From the NCBI GenBank assembly GCA_016713035.1, contig JADJPW010000004.1:124001-188000 (forward strand): a stretch of 64,000 nt of DNA, in the 5' to 3' direction. The notes beneath the pieces were generated by a model. It was not told the origin of the DNA, made no database searches, and worked only from the letters and a program-made list of their open reading frames with translations. This document shows positions 35,863 to 44,138 of the stretch, piece by piece; positions within the stretch are counted from its first letter, which is position 1, and every line of letters starts with the position of its first letter. This DNA comes from Verrucomicrobiaceae bacterium (GTDB lineage Bacteria > Verrucomicrobiota > Verrucomicrobiia > Verrucomicrobiales > Verrucomicrobiaceae). Made by a program: the position numbers and the translations under genes.

Positions 35863-37156
35863 ATTTCGCCGCGCATTCCGCGCAGCGCTCCTGCACAGCG
35901 GTGGTGATGCGCTTGAGCACATCATGCGTGATGCCAGAGGCCTTCATCTCACGCTGAATCTGCACAGCGGCATCTGGGATGATCTGCGCCATTTCGAGAA
36001 TGCGGCTACGCAGCGCCGCTTCGTCGCAGCGCAGCTCGCTGGCGGCCTTTTTCCACTCACGGGGGCCGATTTGACGCACTTTGTACTGATTTCCGACCCG
36101 CATCGCCAGTGTGGCATGCCTCGGGTAAACCTGCTGCGGATAGGGCAGCGAGCTAGCCACATCATACAGCGGAGCGAGGCGCACCTGACCGCCGGGAGCG
36201 ATGAGAAAAGAGTAGTTCTTCGCATGCGCATCCGTCCCGGCGATGAGCCAGTTCAGGATCAGCGCATCGAGAAAGCGCTGAGCATCGACATCCCGCGCAC
36301 GCGAGTGCAGGCGGATCATCTCCATGATCTCCACGGCGGAAGGTCCGCCCTGGTTTTGATATTTCATGTGCGGCAGGCGACCCAGAGCCTGGCACATGTC
36401 CTCCTGGTGGATGCGCTGCACGCGTGCGCCACTGCGCACACGGTCATAGCGCTCCACCACGATCACAGGCACATCCCCGAAATGCTGGATCACCGATGAC
36501 GCGGCAGAAAGCCCCAGCGTGCGGGCCAGCGTCATGCAGAAGTGCTCATTCTCGGCGTAGCCATCGAAGTCGCCCGTTGATGGCTTGAAGATATGCGTGG
36601 TCGGGATGCTGCCGGAAGGCACGCCCCAGCGCCCCCCTTTTGGATCATAGTGCAGCGCCGTCTTCGGCTGTGCTCCAGCGAGGCTGAAGTGGCCTTGATC
36701 GTTGTTAATGCGAGTGGCGCTATGGTCTTTGAGCAAAAGCTGCATGCGCTCACCGATTTCCGCAGCGGTGAGCCATTTGACCTTGCCAGAAAGCGGCGCA
36801 GCGAGCCACGCATCCACTTTGTCAGCCTGCACGAGCTGCACCGCGCCCGCACACTCCTCACCCACATTCATGAGCAGGCGGAAAGGATTGCGCGGGGAGA
36901 CATGGAAGCGCTCGCCCCAGCGCTTCAGCACACCTTCATTATCCGGCAGCAGGCCCCAGAGAAAAGCCTCCACGACCTCATGGCGGTGATCCGTGGCCGC
37001 AAAAGGCATGGAAAGCGAAAGCGGGAACGCATCCCCGCCTCCTGTGCGCCAAGCGTCTTCATAGCAGAAGCTATAGTGATCCCGCCGCCGGTCCCACTGC
37101 ACGGTGCCCATACGCCGACCTCCGGCCAGAGCGTGGAGTTCTTCGATCATGCTCAT
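35852..37156 (-). CDS. hipA: HipA family Ser/Thr kinase toxin
   Basis: 434 aa, full length. Family motifs: FPLSLSMPFAATDHRHEVVE and AFLWGLLPDNEGVLKRWGE in the N-terminal subdomain, the ATP-site loop GHFSLAGAQPKTALHY, the catalytic NWLIAGTDAHAKNYSFLI and the metal-binding LAPLYDVASSLPY. HipA kinases phosphorylate an aminoacyl-tRNA synthetase (GltX in E. coli) and cause growth arrest. Its ATG overlaps the hipB stop (ATGA), the usual antitoxin-first order. All catalytic residues look intact. Confidence 0.93.
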   Translation of the reverse strand: MSMIEELHALAGGRRMGTVQWDRRRDHYSFCYEDAWRTGGGDAFPLSLSMPFAATDHRHEVVEAFLWGLLPDNEGVLKRWGERFHVSPRNPFRLLMNVGEECAGAVQLVQADKVDAWLAAPLSGKVKWLTAAEIGERMQLLLKDHSATRINNDQGHFSLAGAQPKTALHYDPKGGRWGVPSGSIPTTHIFKPSTGDFDGYAENEHFCMTLARTLGLSAASSVIQHFGDVPVIVVERYDRVRSGARVQRIHQEDMCQALGRLPHMKYQNQGGPSAVEIMEMIRLHSRARDVDAQRFLDALILNWLIAGTDAHAKNYSFLIAPGGQVRLAPLYDVASSLPYPQQVYPRHATLAMRVGNQYKVRQIGPREWKKAASELRCDEAALRSRILEMAQIIPDAAVQIQREMKASGITHDVLKRITTAVQERCAECAAKFSV

Positions 37157-37473
37157 GACTTGAATTTGTAGGGCACTGAGGTTTCACGGATGATGCTATC
37201 AAGATCAATCTGCATCGAAGGCGGACTATCACGATAGTCCACAGCACGGCGTGGGCCGATTTTTGGCAACACATCCACCTGGATCGGCACATCCAGTTCA
37301 TTGAGTGCACGCATCACGAGGCCGATCTGCGCAGTGGCCTTTCCCTGCTCGAGCTGCACCACCCAGAGGCGGCTCACACCGAGCCGCTTTGCGAAGACTT
37401 CCTGTGTCCAGCCAAGCTGCTTGCGCTGATCACGGATGAGAAGGCCGATTTCTTTGGGGGTTCTGATTTGCAT
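37153..37473 (-). CDS. hipB: HipB-like XRE antitoxin/repressor
   Basis: About 106 aa from ATG 37473 (in-frame ATG 37494 also possible). A helix-turn-helix of the Cro/XRE type is visible: IGLLIRDQRKQLGWTQEVFA and RLGVSRLWVVQLEQGKA. A tail of ~45 residues follows. It is expected to neutralise HipA and, as a HipA-HipB complex, repress the operon from the 191-bp intergenic region shared with icd. Confidence 0.9.
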   Translation of the reverse strand: MQIRTPKEIGLLIRDQRKQLGWTQEVFAKRLGVSRLWVVQLEQGKATAQIGLVMRALNELDVPIQVDVLPKIGPRRAVDYRDSPPSMQIDLDSIIRETSVPYKFKS

Positions 37474-37563
37474 CAAGAATTCTCGCACTGTCATCGAACG
37501 CTGACAATTGGTTTTTGTATCCGTTCGCTAACTTTACCGGAAAGAATGCGCTCGATTACATGG

Positions 37564-37577
37564 TGCAACCGGTTGCA
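37564..37577. promoter_or_regulatory. 14-bp perfect palindrome, candidate operator
   Basis: TGCAACCGGTTGCA reads the same on both strands. It sits between the divergent hipBA and icd genes. The form resembles operators of LacI/GalR-type regulators; which protein binds it is unknown. A looser inverted pair (CGAACG at 37495-37500 with CGTTCG ~24 bp further) lies nearer hipB. Confidence 0.5.
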
Positions 37578-37639
37578 AAAGGCCCTCCATCAGCCCTTTT
37601 GCCCATTTTGGCCTTTCTTGACCTTTTAACTGCGAAGCC

Positions 37640-37668
37640 TTGACCCGCCCCGCATGCTTTTCTAACTC
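37640..37668 (+). promoter_or_regulatory. Candidate sigma70-type promoter for icd
   Basis: TTGACC at 37640-37645 and TAACTC at 37663-37668 are separated by 17 bp, with the icd ATG at 37686. An identical TTGACC stands 22 bp upstream (37618). The -10 box is a weak match. Confidence 0.35.
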
Positions 37669-37685
37669 TCCCTTCCTACAAAACC

Positions 37686-39890
37686 ATGTCCGCCCAGCCT
37701 ACCATCTATTACACGCTCACTGACGAAGCCCCGCTCCTCGCCACGCATTCGTTTCTCCCCATCGTGCAGGCCTTCACAAAGCCAGCGGGCATCGCGGTCG
37801 AAACCCGGGACATTTCCCTCGCGGGCCGCATTTTGGCCCAATTCGGCCTCCAGGGCGATGATTTGAGCTTTTTGGGCAAACTCTGCCTCGAACCGACAAC
37901 GAACATCATCAAGTTGCCAAACATCTCCGCATCGGTGCCTCAGCTCAAAGACGCCATCGCTGAATTGCAGGCCAAGGGCTTCAATGTGCCCGATTTCCCA
38001 GAAAAACCCGTCACCGACGACGAAAAAGCCGCCCGTGCGAAATACGACAAAGTGAAGGGCAGCGCGGTGAATCCCGTGCTGCGTGAAGGAAACAGCGACC
38101 GCCGTGCCCCGAAGGCCGTGAAGGACTACGCCCGCAAAAACCCGCACAGCATGGGCAAATGGTCCCCTGCATCGAAAACCCGCGTGGCCACGATGGGCAA
38201 AAACGACTTCTTCAGCAACGAAAAGTCCGTCTGCGTCCCTGCCGCCACAGACGTGCGCATCGAGCTCGTCACCGCTGGTGGCGAGGTCAAGGTGCTGAAG
38301 GAAAAACTCGCTCTAAAAGCCGGTGAAATCATCGACGGCACCTTTTTGAGCAAGGCTGCGCTGGTGAGCTTCCTCGCCGAACAGATCGCCACGGCAAAAA
38401 GCGAAAACCTCCTCCTCTCGCTGCATTTGAAAGCGACCATGATGAAGGTCAGCGACCCAATCATCTTCGGCCACGCCGTCCGCGTTTTCTTCAAAGACCT
38501 GCTCAGCAAACACGCCGCCGCACTCGCGGAGATCGGATTCGATGCCAACAATGGCCTCGGCGATCTCTTGGACAAACTGCCCAAGCTCCCTGAAGCCAAG
38601 CGTGCCGAAATCGAGGCTGACATCCAAGCTGCCTACGCCAGTGGCCCTGCCCTAGCGATGGTCAATAGCGACAAAGGCATCACCAATCTGCATGTACCCT
38701 CCGACGTCATCGTCGATGCCTCCATGCCCGCCATGATCCGCAGCTCCGGCCAGATGTGGAATGCCGCTGGTCAGCTCCAGGACACGCTCGCCATCATTCC
38801 AGATAGCAGCTACGCCTCCATCTACACCGCCGTCCTCGACTTCTGCCGCAAGCACGGTGCCTTTGACCCGAAGACCATGGGTAGCGTGCCAAACGTCGGC
38901 CTCATGGCCCAGGCCGCTGAGGAATATGGCAGCCACGACAAAACCTTTGAAATCCCCGCCGCAGGCACCGTCCGCGTCGTCACAGCGGATGGGCAGGTGC
39001 TCATCGAGCACAAAGTCGAGGCCGGAGACATCTGGCGTGCCTGCCAGACGAAGGACGCCCCCGTGCAGGACTGGGTCAAGCTCGCCGTGAACCGCGCCCG
39101 CGCCAGCAACACGCCCGCCGTCTTCTGGCTGGACAAAAACCGTGCTCACGACGCCCAGATCATCACCAAAGTGGAGCAGTATCTCAAAAATCATGACCTC
39201 AGCGGCCTCGACATCCGCATCCTCGACCCCGAAGCGGCTTGCAGCTTCAGTTTGGAGCGCATCAAAGACGGCAAAGACACCATTTCCGTCACGGGCAATG
39301 TCCTGCGTGACTACAACACCGATCTCTTCCCCATCCTGGAAGTCGGCACCTCCGCGAAGATGCTCTCCATCGTCCCACTGATGAACGGTGGCGGCCTTTT
39401 CGAGACGGGAGCCGGCGGCTCGGCTCCGAAACATGTGCAACAGTTCCAGGAGGAAAACTACCTGCGCTGGGACAGCCTCGGGGAGTTCTTCGCCCTGGCT
39501 GCCAGCTTCGAGCATCTGGCGGATACCTTCAAAAACGCGAAGGCCAAAGTCCTCGCAGACACCCTCGATGCCGCGAACGGCCAATACCTCGAGCATGATC
39601 GCAGTCCGGGGCGTAAACTCGGCACCCTCGACAATCGCGGCAGCCATTTCTACATCGCGCTCTACTGGTCCCAGGCCCTGGCGGCCCAAACGGCCGATGC
39701 CGACCTCGCAGCGACCTTCAAACCCATCGCAGAAGCCCTCACCGCGAACGAAAGCAAGATCGTGGCCGAGCTCCTCGCAGCCCAAGGCAAACCCGCCGAT
39801 ACCGGCGGCTACTACAAGCTCGACGAGGCCAAAGCCGAAGCAGCTCTGCGCCCGAGCGCTACGCTGAATGGGATCCTCGCCAGAGCGTAA
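37686..39890 (+). CDS. icd: NADP-dependent isocitrate dehydrogenase, monomeric type
   Basis: 734 aa, the size of monomeric IDH (family II), distinct from the ~420-aa dimeric enzyme. It oxidises isocitrate to 2-oxoglutarate in the TCA cycle. Characteristic segments: TIYYTLTDEAPLLATHSFLP, GSAVNPVLREGNSDRRAPKA (substrate site), NPHSMGKWSPASKTRVATMG and GGGLFETGAGGSAPKHVQQF. Complete and in frame. It is transcribed divergently from hipBA and followed by nuoM after 185 bp containing imperfect CCATGG hairpins. Confidence 0.96.
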   Translation: MSAQPTIYYTLTDEAPLLATHSFLPIVQAFTKPAGIAVETRDISLAGRILAQFGLQGDDLSFLGKLCLEPTTNIIKLPNISASVPQLKDAIAELQAKGFNVPDFPEKPVTDDEKAARAKYDKVKGSAVNPVLREGNSDRRAPKAVKDYARKNPHSMGKWSPASKTRVATMGKNDFFSNEKSVCVPAATDVRIELVTAGGEVKVLKEKLALKAGEIIDGTFLSKAALVSFLAEQIATAKSENLLLSLHLKATMMKVSDPIIFGHAVRVFFKDLLSKHAAALAEIGFDANNGLGDLLDKLPKLPEAKRAEIEADIQAAYASGPALAMVNSDKGITNLHVPSDVIVDASMPAMIRSSGQMWNAAGQLQDTLAIIPDSSYASIYTAVLDFCRKHGAFDPKTMGSVPNVGLMAQAAEEYGSHDKTFEIPAAGTVRVVTADGQVLIEHKVEAGDIWRACQTKDAPVQDWVKLAVNRARASNTPAVFWLDKNRAHDAQIITKVEQYLKNHDLSGLDIRILDPEAACSFSLERIKDGKDTISVTGNVLRDYNTDLFPILEVGTSAKMLSIVPLMNGGGLFETGAGGSAPKHVQQFQEENYLRWDSLGEFFALAASFEHLADTFKNAKAKVLADTLDAANGQYLEHDRSPGRKLGTLDNRGSHFYIALYWSQALAAQTADADLAATFKPIAEALTANESKIVAELLAAQGKPADTGGYYKLDEAKAEAALRPSATLNGILARA

Positions 39891-39928
39891 GCCCACCAGC
39901 AGCAAACCGGATGCCACAGATCTCCCAT

Positions 39929-39960
39929 GGAGGGCTTTTCCATGGTGAGATGGGGCTCCA
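39929..39960 (+). terminator. Imperfect hairpin after icd
   Basis: ATCTCCCATGG pairs with CCATGGTGAGAT across a 9-nt loop, with one unpaired base. No T-run follows directly. A second inverted pair, GGGCGA/TCGCCC, comes about 25 bp later. Possible transcription end or mRNA-stability structure. Confidence 0.35.
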
Positions 39961-40075
39961 TGGCGTCCATGGGCCAAAATCGAGGGCGAATATGACCTCA
40001 TTCTCGCCCATTTCGACGTTGCCCACGGCATGGAGCCGTTTATGGCAAAAGACTCCTTTTTGAGTCCCCCACTGA

Positions 40076-41548
40076 ATGAGCATTCTCGAAGTCATCATCC
40101 TGCTACCGATCCTCGCCGCGCTCGCGGTCTGGGCTGGAGCCCCCGCACGGGCGCTATCCGTCGGCGTGGCACTGGTCAATCTCGTCACCACGATCTACCT
40201 CTGCTGCAAATACACCTCCCAAGGAGGTAGCGGACTCGCCCACACCTATGCGCGGCCCATTCTGGACAATCCGGCCATTAGCTTCTCGGTCGGTGCGGAC
40301 GGTGTTTCGCTCATTTTGGCGCTGTTGAGCAGTTTGGTGCTCTTTGCGGCGGTGTGGCAGATTCAGGACCGACCGGCCATTTTTTACATCGCCTCACTTT
40401 TGATCGGTGGAGGTGCCCTGGGAGCCTTTTTGACCACGGATTTGTTCTTCATCTACGCCTTCCATGAGCTGGCGCTGATTCCCACCTTCCTCATGATCGC
40501 CCTGCACGGCCACGCCGAGCCGGAGATGCGGAAAAAAGTCGCCTGGAAGACCACGATTTACCTCGGAGCAGGTAGTCTGGTGCTCCTGGCGGGCCTGGTC
40601 TGGCTGGTGCTGGAGTTCAGCCAGGGCAATGTCATCACCTTTGATCTGGAAGCGCTGAAATCCGTCGCGGTCAAAGCGCCGCTGGCCGTGAACACGCAGG
40701 CGACGCTGTTTTTTGTCCTGCTCCTGGGTTTTGGCACTCTGGTGAGCCTATTCCCCTTTCATAGCTGGGCTGCGCCGGCCTACGCGACCGCGCCTACCCC
40801 TGTCGCCATGCTGCATGCCGGTGTGTTGAAGAAATTCGGGCTCTACGGCCTCATCAAGATCGCACTGCCCCTGCTGCCTCAGGCTGCACAAGTGCCCTGG
40901 GTGCAAAATGCACTGCTACTCATGCTGCTGGGCAATATTTTGATCATGGGCCTCGTCACCATCCACGCCAGCCGCTTGGACGACACCTTGGCAAACTCCA
41001 GTGTCATGCACATGGGCTACATCTTCCTGGCACTCGCCGCAGGTAGCGAGGTCGCGCTTAAGGGTGCGGTGCTACTCATGTTCGCCCATGGTGTATCCAT
41101 CGCGCTGCTCTTTGCGCTCGCTGGAAAAATGCGCAACCAGCTCGGCACGCTCGAATACACCAAGCTCGGCGGCCTCGCGTCCCATGCGCCGGCCTTCACG
41201 GTACTCTTCGCCTTTGGCACCTTCGCGAGCATCGGCCTGCCAGGCTTGAGCAACTTCGCAGGCGAAGTCATGGTCTTCATCGGCAGCTTCACCGGTTTTA
41301 ATGGTTCCCTCACCAATCTGCACTGGACCGTCATCCTCGCCTTATGGGGCGTGGTCATGAGTGCGGTGTACATGCTCCGCGCCTACCGCAGCATCTTCCA
41401 AGGCAGCGCCACCACGGGCCTCTTCATGAGTGACCCTGCCCTGCCCCAGCGCCTTCCTTTGATCCTCCTCGCCGCCACCCTGCTCATCACCGGCTGCTGC
41501 CCCTGGCTGCTGCTGAATCTGCTGAAGGGTGCTCTGGCGGCGGGTTAA
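40076..41548 (+). CDS. nuoM: NADH-quinone oxidoreductase subunit M
   Basis: 490 aa with ~14 membrane helices. It is the antiporter-like proton-pumping subunit of complex I. Diagnostic: FSVGADGVSLILALLSSLVL, FFIYAFHELALIPTFLMIAL with the conserved Glu, FPFHSWAAPAYATAPTPVAM and MLHAGVLKKFGLYGLIKIAL with the conserved Lys. It is followed by nuoN, but nuoL, which usually precedes nuoM, is not here; icd is upstream instead. The other complex I genes must be elsewhere. Confidence 0.95.
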   Translation: MSILEVIILLPILAALAVWAGAPARALSVGVALVNLVTTIYLCCKYTSQGGSGLAHTYARPILDNPAISFSVGADGVSLILALLSSLVLFAAVWQIQDRPAIFYIASLLIGGGALGAFLTTDLFFIYAFHELALIPTFLMIALHGHAEPEMRKKVAWKTTIYLGAGSLVLLAGLVWLVLEFSQGNVITFDLEALKSVAVKAPLAVNTQATLFFVLLLGFGTLVSLFPFHSWAAPAYATAPTPVAMLHAGVLKKFGLYGLIKIALPLLPQAAQVPWVQNALLLMLLGNILIMGLVTIHASRLDDTLANSSVMHMGYIFLALAAGSEVALKGAVLLMFAHGVSIALLFALAGKMRNQLGTLEYTKLGGLASHAPAFTVLFAFGTFASIGLPGLSNFAGEVMVFIGSFTGFNGSLTNLHWTVILALWGVVMSAVYMLRAYRSIFQGSATTGLFMSDPALPQRLPLILLAATLLITGCCPWLLLNLLKGALAAG

Positions 41549-41559
41549 CCAATTTCCTA

Positions 41560-41647
41560 CTCTTCCTCTTACTCCTACTCCTCCTCCCCTGATACGAGGG
41601 CCAATGGACGCCCGACAAGGGAGGAGGAGTAAGAGTAGGAGGAAGAG
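41560..41647. repeat. Long inverted repeat between nuoM and nuoN
   Basis: Arms at 41560-41588 and 41619-41647 (29 nt, two mismatches, both compatible with G-U pairing on one strand) are pyrimidine- and purine-only respectively (CTCTTCCTCTTACTCC...). The 30-nt loop holds a second small hairpin (GGGC/GCCC around CAATGGAC). It would form a long RNA hairpin in the nuoM-nuoN transcript. A related element lies at 44006-44123. Confidence 0.88.
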
Positions 41648-41668
41648 AAAGATGCCCCTTTCCCCCCC

Positions 41669-43141
41669 ATGTCCGTCTTCACCATCGAATCCCTCATCGC
41701 CATCCTCGGCATCGTCCTGCTCATGGTCGAGGCCTTTATGCCTGCCGTCTCGCGTCGCACGCTCGGACTGACAGCCATTGCAGGCACCGTGATCGCCTTT
41801 TTGCTGCTCTGCGTGGCGGGTGATGGCCTACCGGCCTTCGTCGCCCCGTGGCACAGGCTCGATTCGCTCGCCTTTTTCTACAAAGGCTTCGCGCTCATCA
41901 TCACCGCGCTCGTCTTGTGGCTCACGCTGGAATGCGCCCCCTACCTCAGCCGCTACACACTCGATGGCAAGCTGGCAGAGATGTTCAGCCTGCCGCTCAT
42001 CGTCTGCGCAGGCATGATGTGGATGGCTAGCGCTCGTGACCTCGTGACCATCTTCATCACGCTGGAACTCGTCACCATCAGCTTCTACGTGCTCGTCGCC
42101 TTTGCGCGGAAAAGCGCTCTAAGCCTCGAAGCAGGCGTGAAATACCTCATCCTCGGGGCTCTCAGCACCGGGGTGCTCGTCTATGGCATTGCCTGGATCT
42201 ACGGCGCCACCGGGACGATGAGCCTCGATGGCATCGCCGCCGCACTGGCCAAGCCAGAAACCAGCCAAGGCACCGCCCTCTTCGGAGCGGCGCTACTGCT
42301 CGCCGGACTCGGCTTCAAAGTCGCCGCTGCGCCCTTCCACATGTGGGTGCCAGACGTGTATCAAGGTGCGCCGACACCTGTGACGGCCTTTTTATCCGTC
42401 GGATCGAAAGCCGCAGGCTTCATCGTCCTCACGCGTGCCGTGATGGCCTTCACGGGTGAGAACAGCTGCATCGCCCCGCAAGTCCAGAGCCTCCTCCTCG
42501 TCGGCGGTGCCCTGACGGTGCTGCTCGGCAGCCTGCCTGCCATCTTCCAGCAGAATGTGAAGCGCCTCCTGGCCTACTCCAGCATCAGCCACGCAGGCTA
42601 CCTCGTCCTCGCGCTGGCATGCGGTGGCGGTGGTCGTTTCGGCATCGGTAGCAGCGGCATCGTGGCCTTTTACCTCGCCACCTACCTACCCATGACCGTG
42701 CTGGGCTTCCTCGCGCTCGCCATCATGCGCAGCAATGGTCAGGGTGAGGAATTGAAGGACTTCCAGGGCCTCTCCCGGCGCTCCCCACTGCTGGCGCTCA
42801 TCATCACGCTGGCTTTTGCCAGCCTCGCCGGCCTACCGCTGACCGCCGGCTTCATCGGCAAGATGTTCGTCTTCCTCAGCCTCGCCGATCACGGCCACTG
42901 GGGTGCCCTCACCTGTGCCGCCATCGCCGCCGCCGCAGGCTTCTACTACTACTTCCGCATCATCCTAGCCATGTACACCAGCGCCGGGGCCGATGACGCC
43001 CCCGCTGCCACCCTGACGATCAGCCCCATGACCAAAGGCCTCGCCGTCGCCCTCGCCGCGATCATCGTCGTGCTCGGCGTGTATCCAAAGCCGCTGCAAA
43101 AAGTGCTCACGCCTGCGGGTGCGAGCGTGGTGGTGAAGTGA
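41669..43141 (+). CDS. nuoN: NADH-quinone oxidoreductase subunit N
   Basis: 490 aa, about 14 membrane helices, the third antiporter-like subunit of complex I. Landmarks: ARDLVTIFITLELVTISFYV with the conserved Glu, SLEAGVKYLILGALSTGVLV with Lys, APFHMWVPDVYQGAPTPVTA, LAYSSISHAGYLVLAL and FASLAGLPLTAGFIGKMFVF. The start ATG at 41669 directly follows a seven-C run and the inverted-repeat element. Confidence 0.95.
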   Translation: MSVFTIESLIAILGIVLLMVEAFMPAVSRRTLGLTAIAGTVIAFLLLCVAGDGLPAFVAPWHRLDSLAFFYKGFALIITALVLWLTLECAPYLSRYTLDGKLAEMFSLPLIVCAGMMWMASARDLVTIFITLELVTISFYVLVAFARKSALSLEAGVKYLILGALSTGVLVYGIAWIYGATGTMSLDGIAAALAKPETSQGTALFGAALLLAGLGFKVAAAPFHMWVPDVYQGAPTPVTAFLSVGSKAAGFIVLTRAVMAFTGENSCIAPQVQSLLLVGGALTVLLGSLPAIFQQNVKRLLAYSSISHAGYLVLALACGGGGRFGIGSSGIVAFYLATYLPMTVLGFLALAIMRSNGQGEELKDFQGLSRRSPLLALIITLAFASLAGLPLTAGFIGKMFVFLSLADHGHWGALTCAAIAAAAGFYYYFRIILAMYTSAGADDAPAATLTISPMTKGLAVALAAIIVVLGVYPKPLQKVLTPAGASVVVK

Positions 43142-43178
43142 GATTGACTGAAACTGGGCAGGGCGCTAATTGGCCCGC

Positions 43179-43367
43179 ATGGCCGGTTTTCAAAAAAGCA
43201 CCAAACCCATCGACTGCCCACATTGCGGAGCGAAGCTGCTGCTCACCATCGAATGGATTGGCTATGGCCCTGCCAATGAGTGGGAACATGAAGATTGCCC
43301 CAAGTGTGGCAAAGAAGTTGCCAGTGAAAAATGTGGCAGCATCAAGGCTGAACTTGCCAAAGACTGA
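43179..43367 (+). CDS. Small zinc-ribbon protein
   Basis: 62 aa from ATG 43179. Two CxxC pairs, CPHCGAKLLL and CPKCGKEVAS, would bind one zinc. No other domain. It begins 37 bp after nuoN on the same strand, possibly read through from the nuo transcript. Such small ribbons often act in nucleic acid or protein binding; the partner is not known. Confidence 0.65.
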   Translation: MAGFQKSTKPIDCPHCGAKLLLTIEWIGYGPANEWEHEDCPKCGKEVASEKCGSIKAELAKD

Positions 43368-43370
43368 ACT

Positions 43371-43964
43371 TCACCGCCGCAGGGCGTTCACCAGATTATT
43401 GTAGGCGTTGCGCAGGGACTCCATGTCGGGATCAGCCATGGGTGAGTCCAGAGTTGTCACGTTGTTGGAGTTGTTGCTGCACTGGCTCAGGTTGTTTTGC
43501 AGGGCGTTGTTGAGGTCGGTTTGCGTCACTTCGCCGGGGATTCCTTGTGGGCCTTGGTTGCCGTCGTTGCCGCGTGGGATGGCAAAGGTGAAGTGCACGT
43601 TCGACCCGTCGAAGCTGACGCTGACGGTGGCGTTTTGGCCGGGATCGAGCGTGTTGACGTTATCGACGACTGCGCCGGCAAAGGGCGGGCCTTGGGGGCC
43701 GGTGCCGCCATCGTTTCCGTTGTTGCCCTGGGGGCCTTGTTGGCCCTCTGGCAGGCCGAAGCTGAAGTGCAGCACGCTGCCATTGAGGCTGATGCCGACG
43801 CTAGCGGCGCTGCCCGGTGGTAAGGTGCTGACGCTGTCTACTTCCACGCTGGTGATGCCGCTTTGAATGGCGTCGATGAGGCTTTTGAGGGAGGCGAATT
43901 GCTCGCGAAAGCGATCGCCGTCGATGAGGAGGCCGTTTTGCGGCCAGTTGGGGTCGTAGGGCAT
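43371..43964 (-). CDS. Collagen-like/phage tail-fibre-like protein
   Basis: 197 aa from ATG 43964. An open frame runs further upstream, but that part (LLVLLLLLRLPEAK...) is only translation of the purine-rich inverted repeat. The protein has two copies of a module of the form TLPPGSAASVGISLNGS...FGLP, each followed by Gly-x-y triplets (GQQGPQGNNGNDGGTGPQGP; GNDGNQGPQGIPGE). This module plus collagen repeat is typical of phage tail or collar fibres. The C-terminus (LRNAYNNLVNALRR) is helical and may trimerise. Its neighbour at 44139-45059 is probably functionally linked. Confidence 0.65.
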   Translation of the reverse strand: MPYDPNWPQNGLLIDGDRFREQFASLKSLIDAIQSGITSVEVDSVSTLPPGSAASVGISLNGSVLHFSFGLPEGQQGPQGNNGNDGGTGPQGPPFAGAVVDNVNTLDPGQNATVSVSFDGSNVHFTFAIPRGNDGNQGPQGIPGEVTQTDLNNALQNNLSQCSNNSNNVTTLDSPMADPDMESLRNAYNNLVNALRR

Positions 43965-44005
43965 GATGTGTTCTTGGTTCGTGGTTCTTCGTTCTTGGTT
44001 TCTGA

Positions 44006-44123
44006 ATCTTCCTCCTCCTCTTCCTCTTCCTCTTCCTCCCGGAATGGACGGCTCCTGGCTTTCGCCAGGCGGTTTGGCCTTCGCTTCCGGGAGTCGGAGG
44101 AGGAGTAAGAGGACGAGTAGGAT
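44006..44123. repeat. Second purine/pyrimidine inverted repeat element
   Basis: Arms at about 44006-44043 (ATCTTCCTCCTCCTCTTCC...) and 44086-44123 (...GAGGACGAGTAGGAT) pair over 38 positions with ~9 mismatches. The loop contains AATGGACGGC, like AATGGACGCC in the element at 41560-41647, and an inner hairpin CCTGGC/GCCAGG. Shared arm composition and loop word suggest one element family. Confidence 0.8.
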
Positions 44124-44138
44124 CACCTGCGGTGGGCT

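Noticed and set aside
34192..35925. 577-aa minus-strand frame opposite thrC/phoD
   Set aside because: Mirror frame of two well-supported genes.
35852..37473. Degraded toxin-antitoxin locus
   Set aside because: Both HipA catalytic motifs and the HipB helix-turn-helix are intact and the overlap is standard, so it was called as a functional pair.
38652..40031. 459-aa frame opposite icd
   Set aside because: Antisense shadow of a complete isocitrate dehydrogenase gene.
43965..44126. N-terminal extension of the collagen-like gene (LLVLLLLLRLPEAK) as a signal peptide
   Set aside because: It is the translation of the purine/pyrimidine inverted repeat; the same arm in the other element gives no protein.
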